Assembly: GCF_000143415.4 (NCBI RefSeq)
Contig: NW_003314316.1
Coordinates: forward strand, 730,311-794,310
Reading direction: 5' to 3'
Length of the DNA stretch: 64,000 nucleotides
From: Selaginella moellendorffii
Lineage: Eukaryota; Streptophyta; Lycopodiopsida; Selaginellales; Selaginellaceae
Each line of letters begins with the position of its first letter. Position 1 is the stretch's first letter. The notes under the pieces are model-generated. The model was given only the letters and a program-made list of their open reading frames with translations, ran no database searches and was not told the origin of the DNA. Shown here one piece after another: positions 32,211 to 42,334 of this stretch. Both the position numbers and the translations under genes were made by a program.

Positions 32211-35200
32211 ACTCCACCACCCATAGACGAAGTTCGATGTCCTCATCGAACGGTAAACCATTTTGTAAAGTAACACTCGCATGTGTTACCATTTCCATCC
32301 TTGGCACTCAGCCAATATTTGTCTATGGTTTGACATTGAAGGCTCACCATGCCTTATCCATCCTCCAAGGAGCATAGTCCCTCCAACTTAGAGACTCATT
32401 TGACCACTTGTGGTGGTTCTCTCCTTTTATTGGTTTAGTTTTCACTAAACCTGTTAGAGACACCTTCTCTAACTTAATTCCACTACTCATTCTCGAGTAG
32501 TCTCAGATTCTATCGACATAACCTTTGCACTTTGGAACTTTTAATTTTGACTTCTCAGAGTCAATTTCCTAGGTGTCTCTGACACCTTCCATTGCACATG
32601 GTGCAACTCCACTTCCCCATCCTGGGAAGTTCTTTACTTGAGGGCACCATCATCCTCTCTTCGATATCACGCCACCTTTGGCACTAAGTTCCAGTTATTA
32701 CAATTTGTGCTAGGGCAGTCCATAGCCCTATTATTTGGCTACCTTACTCCCCCTTGGAGCTTCTACTTTCGCCAAATCGGAGCAGTTAGGAATCCATCTT
32801 TGGGAAAATATTGCTTTTCCCACAACCCGTTAGCACCCAACACATTAGTGTTTTTGGCCTATCTTTGCCATTTGGATTCTTTCCCCTGATTCCCATGGCT
32901 CTTTTCTTAGCCACTAGTTTCTTGCTCCTATCCTTGATTGTTGCATCCAACAACATAGGATCGCTACCTCCATTTTCGAGGTATCCTTTCGGTTCCATAG
33001 CAAAGACTCTCCTTTGCCAAGTTCGGAGGGTGTCCACCCCTAGTACGTCTCTTTAGCATCTTTTGCTATGGGCTCTATCCACGGCCCAATTGTGTGACCC
33101 TCCCATGGGTCTCTTATAGAGACTACTTCCCTTGAACTCACTATGCCATTGTATTGACATATCTTTTTTCCCTTAGGTGTCCTTCCCACTTGGTCACCTT
33201 GACCAAGCCACACCATTATCAATAGTTCAAATCAACGCTTTGAACTAGAAACCTTGTTCCTTAACCTCACAAGGACCTTGTCCTTGTTTTTAGCCATAAG
33301 ATCACCTAGTGATCTAACCTTGGCACCTTAATAGGTTTGCCAATAGGTACTAGGTCTCCTCGACCTTTATGTTGTTGACTATGACCCCGGGGGCATCCCC
33401 CACACTTGGCGGTGCGCCCAAGCCAGCCCTTCCAGCCAAGGGTCCATAGCAACTGAGATTAGGTGTCCCCATCTCACTCACCACGTCCTTGGTGCCACTT
33501 GCACCAAAGCGTTCAAGTTAGATATGCCGAGCTTTCACCCTAAGCAATCTAACCGTGCATCACGACTCCGAGGCATCCCTCACTTGGCGATGTGCCCAAA
33601 CTAGTCTCCCCACTGAGAGTCCATGACCACCGAAATATGAATGTCCTCATATTCCAAACCATCACCACGCCCTAGTGATTTGGGACTCGAACCCAAGCAC
33701 TAGAGGGTCGGGACTCGAACCCAACCTCCGTATATGCATCTACGAATGGCATCACACCGGATGCCTGGCGTGACTCCCCACGCCGGTGCACCAATTTATA
33801 CTCAAAGCGCGCTATAGATCACAGCTTAGGAACCTAGTTCCTCCCCACTGCCAAGTCCTCTCACTTGACTAGCCTGTGATCATGCATGGACTCTTCCATG
33901 CTTGGCCCCATGGCCCACCCTTTTTGAAGTTATCACCTTCAACTAGGGTATTTGTTCCCTTGACTTGCCAATCTCGCTTTGGCAAGTCCTCCGACCACTG
34001 TAACATGGTTCCTGCACAAGCGTGAAAGCCCTCGATCATCGACTTTCGTTCAAAGCCTTCTCTTTGAACACTCGGGAACTACTTCCCTAATCTTGATAGC
34101 CTTGCCTCATGGCAAGCTTCAAGACCACGCTTCTACTGCGCCACTCTAATTTCACGCGTTCCTTGAACCATTTACGCTTGGCCTTTCTAGGTACTAAGCT
34201 ACCTAGAATCCTCTTTGGGAACCTTGAAGGAACTCTGTCCCTTAGCTTGCTAAGGCCCCCCGTTTCTGCAAGTTTTCCAATTACCATATAGTCTAACATG
34301 GACAATTCCATATTTTAGACTCCCCATGGCATCACGGTTGCTAGCGGCAACACCCTCGAGCCCCCACTTGATTCTCCACTCCCAGCTGGCATAACCAACC
34401 TTGGTTATGCCCTTCGATTCCTATGGTTCGGTTTTATCCCTTTACTTCTTGCTTTTGGCTTCACACCTTTCCTTCGGTCATTCTCCTCCAGACCAAGAGG
34501 ATAGCTTTGCACTTTCTGTCATGCCTTAGCAAGTATTCTTAGGGATGAACCTACCCAATAGCCCATGGAGTGGTTCCTCAATCCGGGTATGCTCACCTTA
34601 TAATCCCACACACTGGGATTACATTGTTGCTTATGGGCCTTTACATGCCCATCACTAGCCTTGCCAAAATTCCATTTTTGGCTTTGTCCAACTCGGGTAG
34701 ACAGTCCTCTCCTGTCTCCGCAACCTTGGACATTTGGATAGCACCTTCTATCCATCATTCGCTAGGGACTTAGTCCCTTGGGCCTTATCCATTGCCCTCG
34801 CGACATCAAACACCACCTTCTGGTGTTCTAGAGTGTTAGGGTGTCCCAATGATGGCTTTCTTGACAATGAGTATTTCCTTTTATGACATTGACTTACTAT
34901 ATCGCAACATAAGCAATTTATCCCCCGTAAGGGTATATCTAACTTCTTTATGCCATTAAGAAGTCTTGGGTAGCTACCTTCTACCCATTTAACCAATTAT
35001 CTTGCACCTCTTGCTTAGTTGCCCCATAATTGTCAAGTACTACAACTCATTGCTCGGTGCTTCCACACCTCCATCATTATCTGAGTCACCACACTCTAAC
35101 CGCATGCTTTCCAGCTTAGGCCATGCCATTCCCATTTCCATTGGGATTCCTTTGGACGGGGTTTTCATGAACCCGCCAACTTGACCTCAAGGAAACACGC

Positions 35201-36268
35201 CTTGGCACCTTTGGTGTCTCCACACCATCAGCTCCACGAGCCTATCCTTATAACACTACTTATTAGTGTTTAGGTCTTTGCCAAGACCAATATAGTTGTT
35301 CCTCATGCTAACTATCCATTAGCACCGCACCATAGTGTTTGCACCCGACTCTGGGCCAAAGTTGCTCTCTTCTGGGAACATCTTTCCCACGACTTTAATG
35401 TGGCACATTCTGCCATTAATGAGATACTCATTGTTCTCATACTTGGATATTATGATCCTCCCCATACCTCATGGGGCATCATACACCTCCGTCCAAATGC
35501 TTCAACCAATCCCTTAGGACCATTCCCCGACTCCACTTGAGTCATCCAGCATTTTAGACTTTGCTAATCCAATGACCTGCGAGGTCTTAGTCTTCGAGGT
35601 GTCAACTCGCTGGAATACAACTTCTTGTATTCAGGTCCTACTCACAAGGACCATATTTGCAAGTGTTACTCCGACACTTGATTTGTTCTCTTGGGGCAAC
35701 CTTTTGCCCCTTAGGACCACTTGTTCATGTGATGAGAATACCAACTCATCCTCTAAGCACACCCCCAACTCCTTGGGTTATTCCAGCATTTATTAGAGGT
35801 AGCACTAGCTACCATTTCAAGGACCTGTGTCTTCTTCCGTATTTGACCTCCCATGGTCATTACCTCTGGTCTCACATTCATGAGCACCAACCTCAACTAT
35901 ATGAGGATAATCTTGTAACTCCTTTATTATTTTGGAGTCTACATCTTTCCCGTGATCCCAACTATAGTTGTTTATCACAACTACGTTAGCCCGTTTGCTG
36001 CGTCAAATGCTCATTTGGATCACATCCTCAGCTCTCTGAGGAGATCTTATACTATTCCCAAGATCCCAAAGTCGTTCCATTATTGGCCCTTTTCTATCCA
36101 CCACATTGTGCCCAAGTTCACGCATGGACTTGAGTGGAGAGCTATGTCCTCTCGACATGCTACTTCTCAAGGATAGGCCCACTCCTCGGACCTTCCGTTG
36201 CCAACATCAATGGTGATATACTCAAGCACCAATAAAAGTCGGACTAAGGAACAACTCCGATACCAAAT
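32211..36268 (-). mobile_element. Non-coding internal region of the LARD-like element
   Basis: About 4.06 kb with no ORF above 110 codons and none resembling gag or pol on either strand. It aligns with copy 1 at 1-2032, so the non-coding interior is a conserved family trait and not a decayed gene. It contains two closely spaced copies of GGACTCGAACCC (33683-33694 and 33710-33722 regions), which on the element's sense strand read GGGTTCGAGTCC, the pol III B-box consensus. Confidence 0.82.
36255..36268 (-). other. Primer binding site of the LARD-like element
   Basis: On the minus strand, directly after the LTR end CGCTTACA, the sequence ATTTGGTATCGGAG resembles the PBS TGGTATCAGAGC complementary to plant initiator tRNA-Met. 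It sets the element's orientation. Confidence 0.75.
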
Positions 36269-37978
36269 TGTAAGCGACTAATTTTTCCATTCTACTTTAG
36301 TCACTTAACCACACCTCCGACCACTTGGAGGAGTCTCATTCACAACCTCCATAAGTCCAACTCAAGACTGGGGGCTTGCTAGCCCCGAGAATGGCATCCA
36401 TGCCACTCAACCTTAGCACTTGGTCCGAGTGCTCCACGTGTCCGATCCCATGATCGACACCCCAAGGTACCACCAACGTATCGGCCCGTTACGCTAAGGC
36501 CATGCCCAATTACCTTGGTCACACTGGTGGTCCAACACCACTTGCATTCCAATCCCATATCTCAAAGACTGGGTCATCCGTCCATGAGGGATCATCCCAG
36601 ATCCACTCCTTAACATCCTTAGGATGCTTACAGACACGGGGAATAGCCTTCCCCAATATCTCTGTTCCGGTCCCCACCAAGTCCCTTTCTGTCCTTAGCT
36701 GTGTTCGCCAACATTGCCACTGGATCAAGGCCCACCGGCCTGACCACTAAGTCCCACTATCCTCTAGGACTTCCTCACTGTGTGACTGTGTCCTTGGTCA
36801 CCACACCAGAGGGCTACCCCTCTTCCTTTCCACAGTCCGGGACTTTGGGACACCATTTCGGAACACCGTGACCCTACGTGGGCCTCATGGGTACTCTCCC
36901 CGCCTTCCGCCTTTAGGTGCTCTAGCCATGGGCTTAGAGCGAGGTTCCGTTGAGCCACGACAGGTATCCAAGTAGGTAGTGCCACCCACACTTGGACTGG
37001 GAGCATCGGCCAGTCGATCTCCCGGGGGAACTAGAGCCGACTCTTGAACACTTCACCAAGCTACCCCGCTTGTCGGTTCGTATTCACTCTAGTCTTGGAC
37101 TTCCCAGTGGGCAGCTCATCACCCAACACTGGGTCCGGCCTTCTTGGGCCAAACTGGCCTTTCCTGGCCAAACTGGCTCCACTCCTACTATACTTTTGGA
37201 GCTCACCAAACCCCCCAGGGTCTGGGAGACGAACGCTTTGGGCTTTCACCCTCTCAGACTCGAACTCGGACTCGGACTCGGACTCGGACTCGGACTCGGA
37301 CTCGGACTCGGACTCGGACTCGGGCTCGGGCTCGGTCTCGGCCTCGGCCTTGGTCTCGGTCTCGGTCCCGATCTCGGTCTCAGTCTCGGTCTCGGTCTCA
37401 GTCTCGGTCTCGGTCTCGGTCTCGGTCTTGGTCTCAGTCCCGGTTCCATCTCGGACTCCATCTCGGACTCCATCTCGGGTCCATCTCGGACTCCACTTCG
37501 GGTCCATCTCAGACTCCATCTCGGGTCCATCTCGGACTCCATCTCGGACTTCATCTCGGACTCCATCTCGGGTCCATCTCGGACTCCATCTCGGGTCCAT
37601 CTCGGACTCCATCTCGGACTCCATCTCGGGTCCATCTCGGGTCCATCTCGGACTCCATCTCGGGTCCATCTCGGGTCCACCTCGGACTCCATCTCGGACT
37701 CCATCTCAGACTCCATCTCGGACTCCAACTTGGGTCCATCTCGGACACTTCCACGTGTCATGTGTTGGTCCTTTTTGGGTCCCTTTTTGGAGCCTTGCCT
37801 ATGGCTCGCTTCGTGCTCATTCCTCGAGCGCTTCTTTGGGAGTTCCACTCCCGCTCTTGACTTTTCAAGTCGGAGCTTTTGGTCCAAACGTGTTACGCTC
37901 GTTTGGCTCTCGCTTCGGCCACTACCACGTGGCGCCCTTCCGGCTCCACTTTGGGGCCTAGGGATTTTATGTCTCACA
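36269..37978 (-). repeat. 5' LTR of the nested LARD-like element
   Basis: 1710 bp, nearly identical to 30397-32210 outside the tandem arrays. It is followed by the CTACC target duplication and then the gypsy sequence. The shorter hexamer block and fewer 11/12-mers show that the arrays change length faster than the unique LTR sequence. Confidence 0.93.
37253..37745 (-). repeat. Minisatellite in the right LARD LTR
   Basis: Same organisation as 31394-31975 but shorter: hexamers to about 37440, then 11/12-mers to 37745. Confidence 0.92.
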
Positions 37979-37983
37979 CTACC

Positions 37984-39373
37984 TTTTCTTGATAAGGTTC
38001 GCGAGGCTCAAAAATTTGAGCTATGGATATAAAGGCTTCGATATGGGTTTGAGAATCTTACATCACTTATTGATGACTTGCCATTCCAACATTTACATTC
38101 TCAGTATCATCTTGAAGATGGCCTTCTTTATTTTGTAGGGATGGATCTTGATGATCATTTATGGCTAGTGGTACCTTTTGTCTTTATCCCGCGGTTTCTC
38201 CATACTTACCATGATTCTCTTGTTTTAGGTGGGCATATGGGACATCGTCATGTAATCGAGAAGCTGCACAAGTCTTTCTATTGGCCGGAGATGCAACATG
38301 ATATTATTCGATATGTGCGTAGTTGCATTTGGTGCCAAATTCATAATACTCCCCCTCGTGCTACGAAAGGACAGTTGGAGTCTATTGTAGTTTCCCGTCC
38401 ATTTGAGTTAGTGGTGTTTAATCTTATGGGACCTTTTCCACGATCGACTGTTGGCAATGAGTATGTTATTATTGCTTCTGACTACTTAACTCATTAGGTG
38501 GAAGTTGATGCTCTTGCTAGTGCCTCTGCAACTGCTGTTAGATACTTCCTCCTTAATTGAGTGGTGTTCTAGCATTCTTGTCCAAAGCGGATTCTTTCGG
38601 ATAATGGTCCCGCATTTATGGCTGAGGCATTTCATGTTTTGACGTCTTGGTTGGGGATACGCTACACTTTCACGAGTGTTTATCATCCACAATCAGACGG
38701 TATGGTGGAACTGCTCGTTTGGACATTCAAAGGGGTGATTGCGAAGTATGTGAACTTTCAGCATTCGGATTGGGATGGTTATTTGCCGTCTCTTCGGTAT
38801 GCCTATGTCACAGGGGTGTAGAATTCTGTTGGTGCTTCACCATATAACTCTTATATGGTCATAATCCAATATTACAAACGGAGCTGGGTTTACCTTCGCA
38901 ATTTCCACAAGCTCTCAATGCTAGGTCGTGGGATTAATATTTGATGAGCATTCTCCATTTGTCCGAGCAAAGTCTATTGAACACTTAGGCCGCATACAAG
39001 TGGGAGAAAAATGGCACTACAATTCCCATCATCATCTACCTATGAAGTACAAAATGAATGATTTAGTGTTAGTTCGTTTTCCCCATCTTACAGTACGTGG
39101 TTTATCTAAGGGGCTCCTTGTGCAGTGGAAAGGACCGTATCAGGTGTTGTGGCAAGTTGGACTACAAGTTTATGATGTTCGGCATGATGTTCAGCAAGCC
39201 AATCCTCTGGAGATTGTGCATGTGCAATAGTTAAAACGTTTCATACAAAGGGATCAAGAATAGTTAATACCATCTACAGATCCACCGATACCTTCTCCTA
39301 ATGTTCCTTTAGATCCCAGCCTATCTACAAAAGAACCTTAATGGCTTTTCATTATTCCAAGAGGAGGGGATGA
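37984..39373 (+). pseudogene. Ty3/gypsy pol, 3' part (integrase), disrupted
   Basis: Continues the gypsy polyprotein after the nested insertion. The HHCC zinc-binding domain is visible (LGGHMGHRHVIEKLHKSFYWPEM...CIWCQ). The catalytic core has SDNGPAF (second Asp) and GMVELLVWTFKG (Glu), but the first Asp position reads VVFNLMGPFP (Asn). The C-terminal KGPYQVLWQVG module is kept and no chromodomain is evident. Stops at about 38496, 38559 and 38819 break the frame. A purine tract (AAGAGGAGGGGATGA, ending 39373) precedes the 3' LTR. Confidence 0.87.
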
Positions 39374-39562
39374 TGTAAAGGCTAAATGTATGGTTACGAT
39401 GTTGTATACTAATATTAGCATAGTGGGATTTTGATAGCCGTTGGATTGGTTTCAGTCCAGGCCACTCACTCCTGTATATAAATTAGAGTTTTTGGGTTAG
39501 AGTTTTTGGGTTAATTAATATGCACATTTTCTGTATTCCTTTCCATATTCCAATCACTCACA
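39374..39562 (+). mobile_element. 3' LTR of Ty3/gypsy element
   Basis: 189 bp, TGTAAAGG to CACTCACA, following the polypurine tract. It differs from the 5' LTR at many positions and by a small duplication (AGAGTTTTTGGGTT), so the gypsy insertion is much older than the LARD inside it. Followed by CTACT; CTAC also precedes the 5' LTR. Confidence 0.8.
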
Positions 39563-39661
39563 CTACTAAATATAAACCATGTTTTGAAAAAGAAAAGGTA
39601 TTAAATAAAGTTAAAGATAATATTCTTAACTTTACATTTATTTAGCACTTCATAAAGTTTT

Positions 39662-41224
39662 TCAGCTCTCAAGGAAAACTTTTCCACCTCTTGCCATTGT
39701 TTCCGAGGCTTCCATCGCAGCCTTAAACTCGGAGAGAGGGAATCTCTTGCCGGAAAAGGGCTGGATGACTTTGGATTCCAAGAGCTTCCACGCTTCGCTG
39801 ATGAAAGCGTTTCTCTCCTGCTCGATCTCCCAGTGATTCACGAGGATCCAGCCGGTAACGCGAACTTGCCGGAGCAGATCGTGGATGCGGATGCTTGCTT
39901 CCATGGAGGACAGAACGCCGTAAACGAAAACCGTGCCCCCTCGCCTCACGCTTGCGGCCACACTCTGGAAAATCGAAGCAAAAGACGAGTAAAGCCCGAG
40001 AAATTCTTCCATGAAAAGCAAAACCTTTGTTAGCTCTCCTCCAACGCAATCTAGAGCCCCGTGGACCAGTTTTTTGTCCGTGATCTCCTTCACTCTCGCA
40101 ACAACGTCTGGAAGAGGAGATAAGTTACCAAGAACAAGAATTCACTCGAACGCCGTCACCTTCGGTGGTGGAGCATATAACTTCGTCGGCTCCGAGTTGT
40201 CTCAACTCCTCCTTTTGCTCCTCGCGTCTCACAACGTTGATGGTTTTGATCCCCAAGTGCTTCGCGAGCTGGATGATTTGCCTGTAGAAACACACGCTAA
40301 GTTACCTTCCTAACAAAAAGAAGAATCAACACGAGACCTGCCTAACACTGATCCAGCTGCTGTTTGCAAGATGTATTCCCCTCGAGGAGTTGCAAGGTCC
40401 CTGAGCATCCCAATGGCGGTCCAGGGATTGATGACAAACTGTGCCGCTACTTCGTCGGGAATGGAATCGGGAACCAAAGAGAGCATCTCTTCTCGCACGG
40501 AGACGTAGTCTTGCCACGAGCCATCGCCGGTTTGCTTCAGTCCCTCCCACATGAAAGGAACTACGCGTTGTCCAACCTTCACTTTCGTGACACCATCTCC
40601 GACCTGTAAACTTGACACAATCAGTCCAAATGCAAAAGAAAAACGTAAGCTGGGATTCACAACTAAGTTTGCTGGAATTCAATGCTAGCAAGAAGTTCTA
40701 AAGCCTAGAAAGCCATGGAACTCGTAGCAAACGAGCAATTATCCAAGACTTTTCCAAGGAATTCTCTGATCACATACCAAATGCAAAAGAAAAACGAAAG
40801 CTGGGATTCACAACTAAGTTCGCTGGAAATTCGAGAACTAGGCTAGCATCGAATCTCCTTGCAAGAAGCTAGCAACAAGACTTTCAAGTTCTAAAGCCCA
40901 GACAGCCATCAAAACGAAAATAGAGAGCTCATAGCCAACGAGAAATCATCCAAAACCACGAGAGCCAAGAATTTTCCAAGGAATGGTCTGATCACATACC
41001 GCGTGAACGATCCCGTATCCTTCAGAGCCCGGAGTAGAGACCGGATGCCCGAATCGACCAGTGCGGATGGAGACGAGATCCGTGGGATTGATCGGCCTGA
41101 GAAGAATGCGCACAATCACACGACCTGGCGAGGGATCCGGCACCGGCTTGCTGGTGAGCTCCAGCTCCAGCTCACCTCCATCGCCGCGCTTAGCCACAAT
41201 CGCGCGATTAGTGATCGCTGCCAT
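39662..41224 (-). CDS. Zinc-free MDR-family NAD(P)H oxidoreductase (quinone/enoyl reductase-like)
   Basis: Medium-chain dehydrogenase/reductase, related to mitochondrial trans-2-enoyl-CoA reductase and quinone oxidoreductases; substrate not decidable here. Exons on the minus strand: 41000-41224, 40338-40603, 40160-40281, 40025-40107, 39662-39964; frame kept, 332 aa. The GroES-like N-terminus has RPINPTDLVSIRTGRFG and TPGSEGYGIV. The Rossmann fold has LQTAAGSVLGRQIIQLAKHLGIKTI and VRREEQKEELRQLGADEV. No zinc-ligand cysteine pattern is seen. The exon 4/5 intron (39965-40024) is 60 nt with no stop, so an unspliced reading is also open, but splicing restores ELTKSVAASVRRGGTVFVYG. The start at 41224 (MAAITNRAI) is preferred over 41239. 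Intron 1 is unusually long (396 nt) and internally duplicated. Confidence 0.88.
40620..40999 (-). repeat. Tandem duplication inside intron 1 of the MDR gene, including the splice donor
   Basis: Two copies of a 150-220-bp unit, 40626-40776 and about 40777-40999, share AATGCAAAAGAAAAACG, AGCTGGGATTCACAACTAAGTT and TTCCAAGGAAT..TCTGATCACATACC. On the gene strand each unit begins GGTATGTGATCAG, so the second unit carries a copy of the true donor. The copies differ by indels and substitutions. Confidence 0.82.
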
Positions 41225-41533
41225 GGCGGAGCTACGCAACAGAAAACCTCGAAAGTTTAATGGCCAAAACAGAACATATTCCCTACTTTTAACCTTTCAG
41301 GTAAGGAAAAACAAAATTACCTGCTGTAAAAATGTAAATATTTTGGCCCACAAGGCAAGACAAGTGTGGCCACCATCTTTGGAGAAAAAGAACATCTGTG
41401 GGAGGTTTCCAGCTGGCAGCCAACCAGTGGTAGGTTGCCAGTGCCAAACTGGCTGGAGAGAGAGAGAGGGTCCTTCCTCTTTTTAAACCCTAAAAATATA
41501 TCCCCTGGGCCTTGTTGTTTTGTTGCAGCCAAA

Positions 41534-42212
41534 ATGGTGGGAGCCTCTTCCAATGCCACTCTCAAGGACAACCTCTTGAGCCTCCAGGAGCTGGCTAGAA
41601 AAATGGACGATTTCGCCAAAGCCAGAGACTGGGACCAGTTCCACAGCCCAAGAAATCTGCTCCTGGCACTTGTATGAATCTGCAAAGCTTTCCATCCATC
41701 TTTCCTGTTGCTCCTTCCATATGTTCCAGTCATTTCCTCCATTCCCTGTGCTTGTTTTGTTTTGTTTCCTGGAGTCTATATCAAGGAGTCCCTGTTTGTT
41801 TCCCAGAAGCACAGCTCTCGTGTGAAATTCATCTGTCTCTAAAGAGTTGTATGTTCCCTGTGCTTTTCTGCTTTGCACGCTCCATGCTTTGCACTGTGAG
41901 AGAGATCAGCTGACTTACTTGCAGGAGGGAAGCGCACAGGTTGGCGAAGTTGGCGAGCTCTCCGAAGTATTCCAGTGGAAGGGAGAAGTCCAGAAAGGCC
42001 TTCCCGATTGGACTGCCGCCGAGAAGGAGCATCTCGGCGACGAGCTGTCCGATGTGCTGCTCTATCTCACGCGCCTGGCGGATGTCTGCGGGGTGGATTT
42101 GAGCCAGGCCGCTCTTCGCAAGCTCGCCAAGAATGACAAGAAGTATCCCGTGGACAAGTGCCGAGGCTCCTCCAACAAGGACACCGCCTACGAAGGCCAC
42201 ACTGGGAGATAG
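41534..42212 (+). CDS. DCTPP1: dCTP pyrophosphatase 1-like protein (MazG/all-alpha NTP-PPase)
   Basis: Hydrolyses dCTP and modified cytidine triphosphates to monophosphate, cleaning the nucleotide pool. Exons: 41534-41671 and 41940-42212; 136 aa, the conserved core length. The Mg2+-binding motifs of the all-alpha fold are present: GEVGELSEVFQW (ExxE) and EHLGDELSDVLLYL (ExxD), after RDWDQFHSPRNLLLAL. An alternative acceptor 15 nt upstream (TTGCAG at 41919-41924) would insert EGSAQ in frame; the downstream site (GCACAG, ending 41939) restores LALVGEVGE and is preferred. The intron is 268 nt. It lies head-to-head with the MDR gene and tail-to-tail with the HEAT gene. Confidence 0.92.
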
Positions 42213-42334
42213 AAATGAATCTCATATTTTCGCTCGATCGCGGTTTTGACGAGATCTGACGCCTGTAAGAAGAACGCCAAGGTCGTTTCTGGACATATAG
42301 ATGAGTGCTGACATTGTTTACCTCTTGTTTTGTC

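Larger units (their letters stand above)
30397..37978 (-). mobile_element. LARD-like non-autonomous LTR retrotransposon nested in the gypsy element
   Basis: A complete element of about 7.6 kb: LTRs 30397-32210 and 36269-37978, flanked by a perfect 5-bp target duplication CTACC (30392-30396 and 37979-37983). On the minus strand the LTR begins TGTGAGAC and ends CGCTTACA. A PBS follows the right-hand LTR (36255-36268) and a polypurine tract (ATGGGTGGTGGAGT, 32211-32224) precedes the other, so transcription runs right to left. The two LTRs are nearly identical, with scattered substitutions plus minisatellite length differences: a recent insertion. The 4-kb interior has no retroviral-type protein, so movement must depend on enzymes supplied elsewhere. 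Confidence 0.93.

Noticed and set aside
31120..32273. Long ORFs of Ser-Asp, Arg-Thr, Gly-Leu and Glu-Ser repeats on both strands
   Set aside because: They are readings of a stop-free LTR minisatellite in every frame, with no conserved protein and with the same array repeated in four LTR copies.
36992..38032. 346-codon and related ORFs across the right LARD LTR
   Set aside because: Same minisatellite artefact; the frame runs from LTR unique sequence through the array into gypsy DNA.
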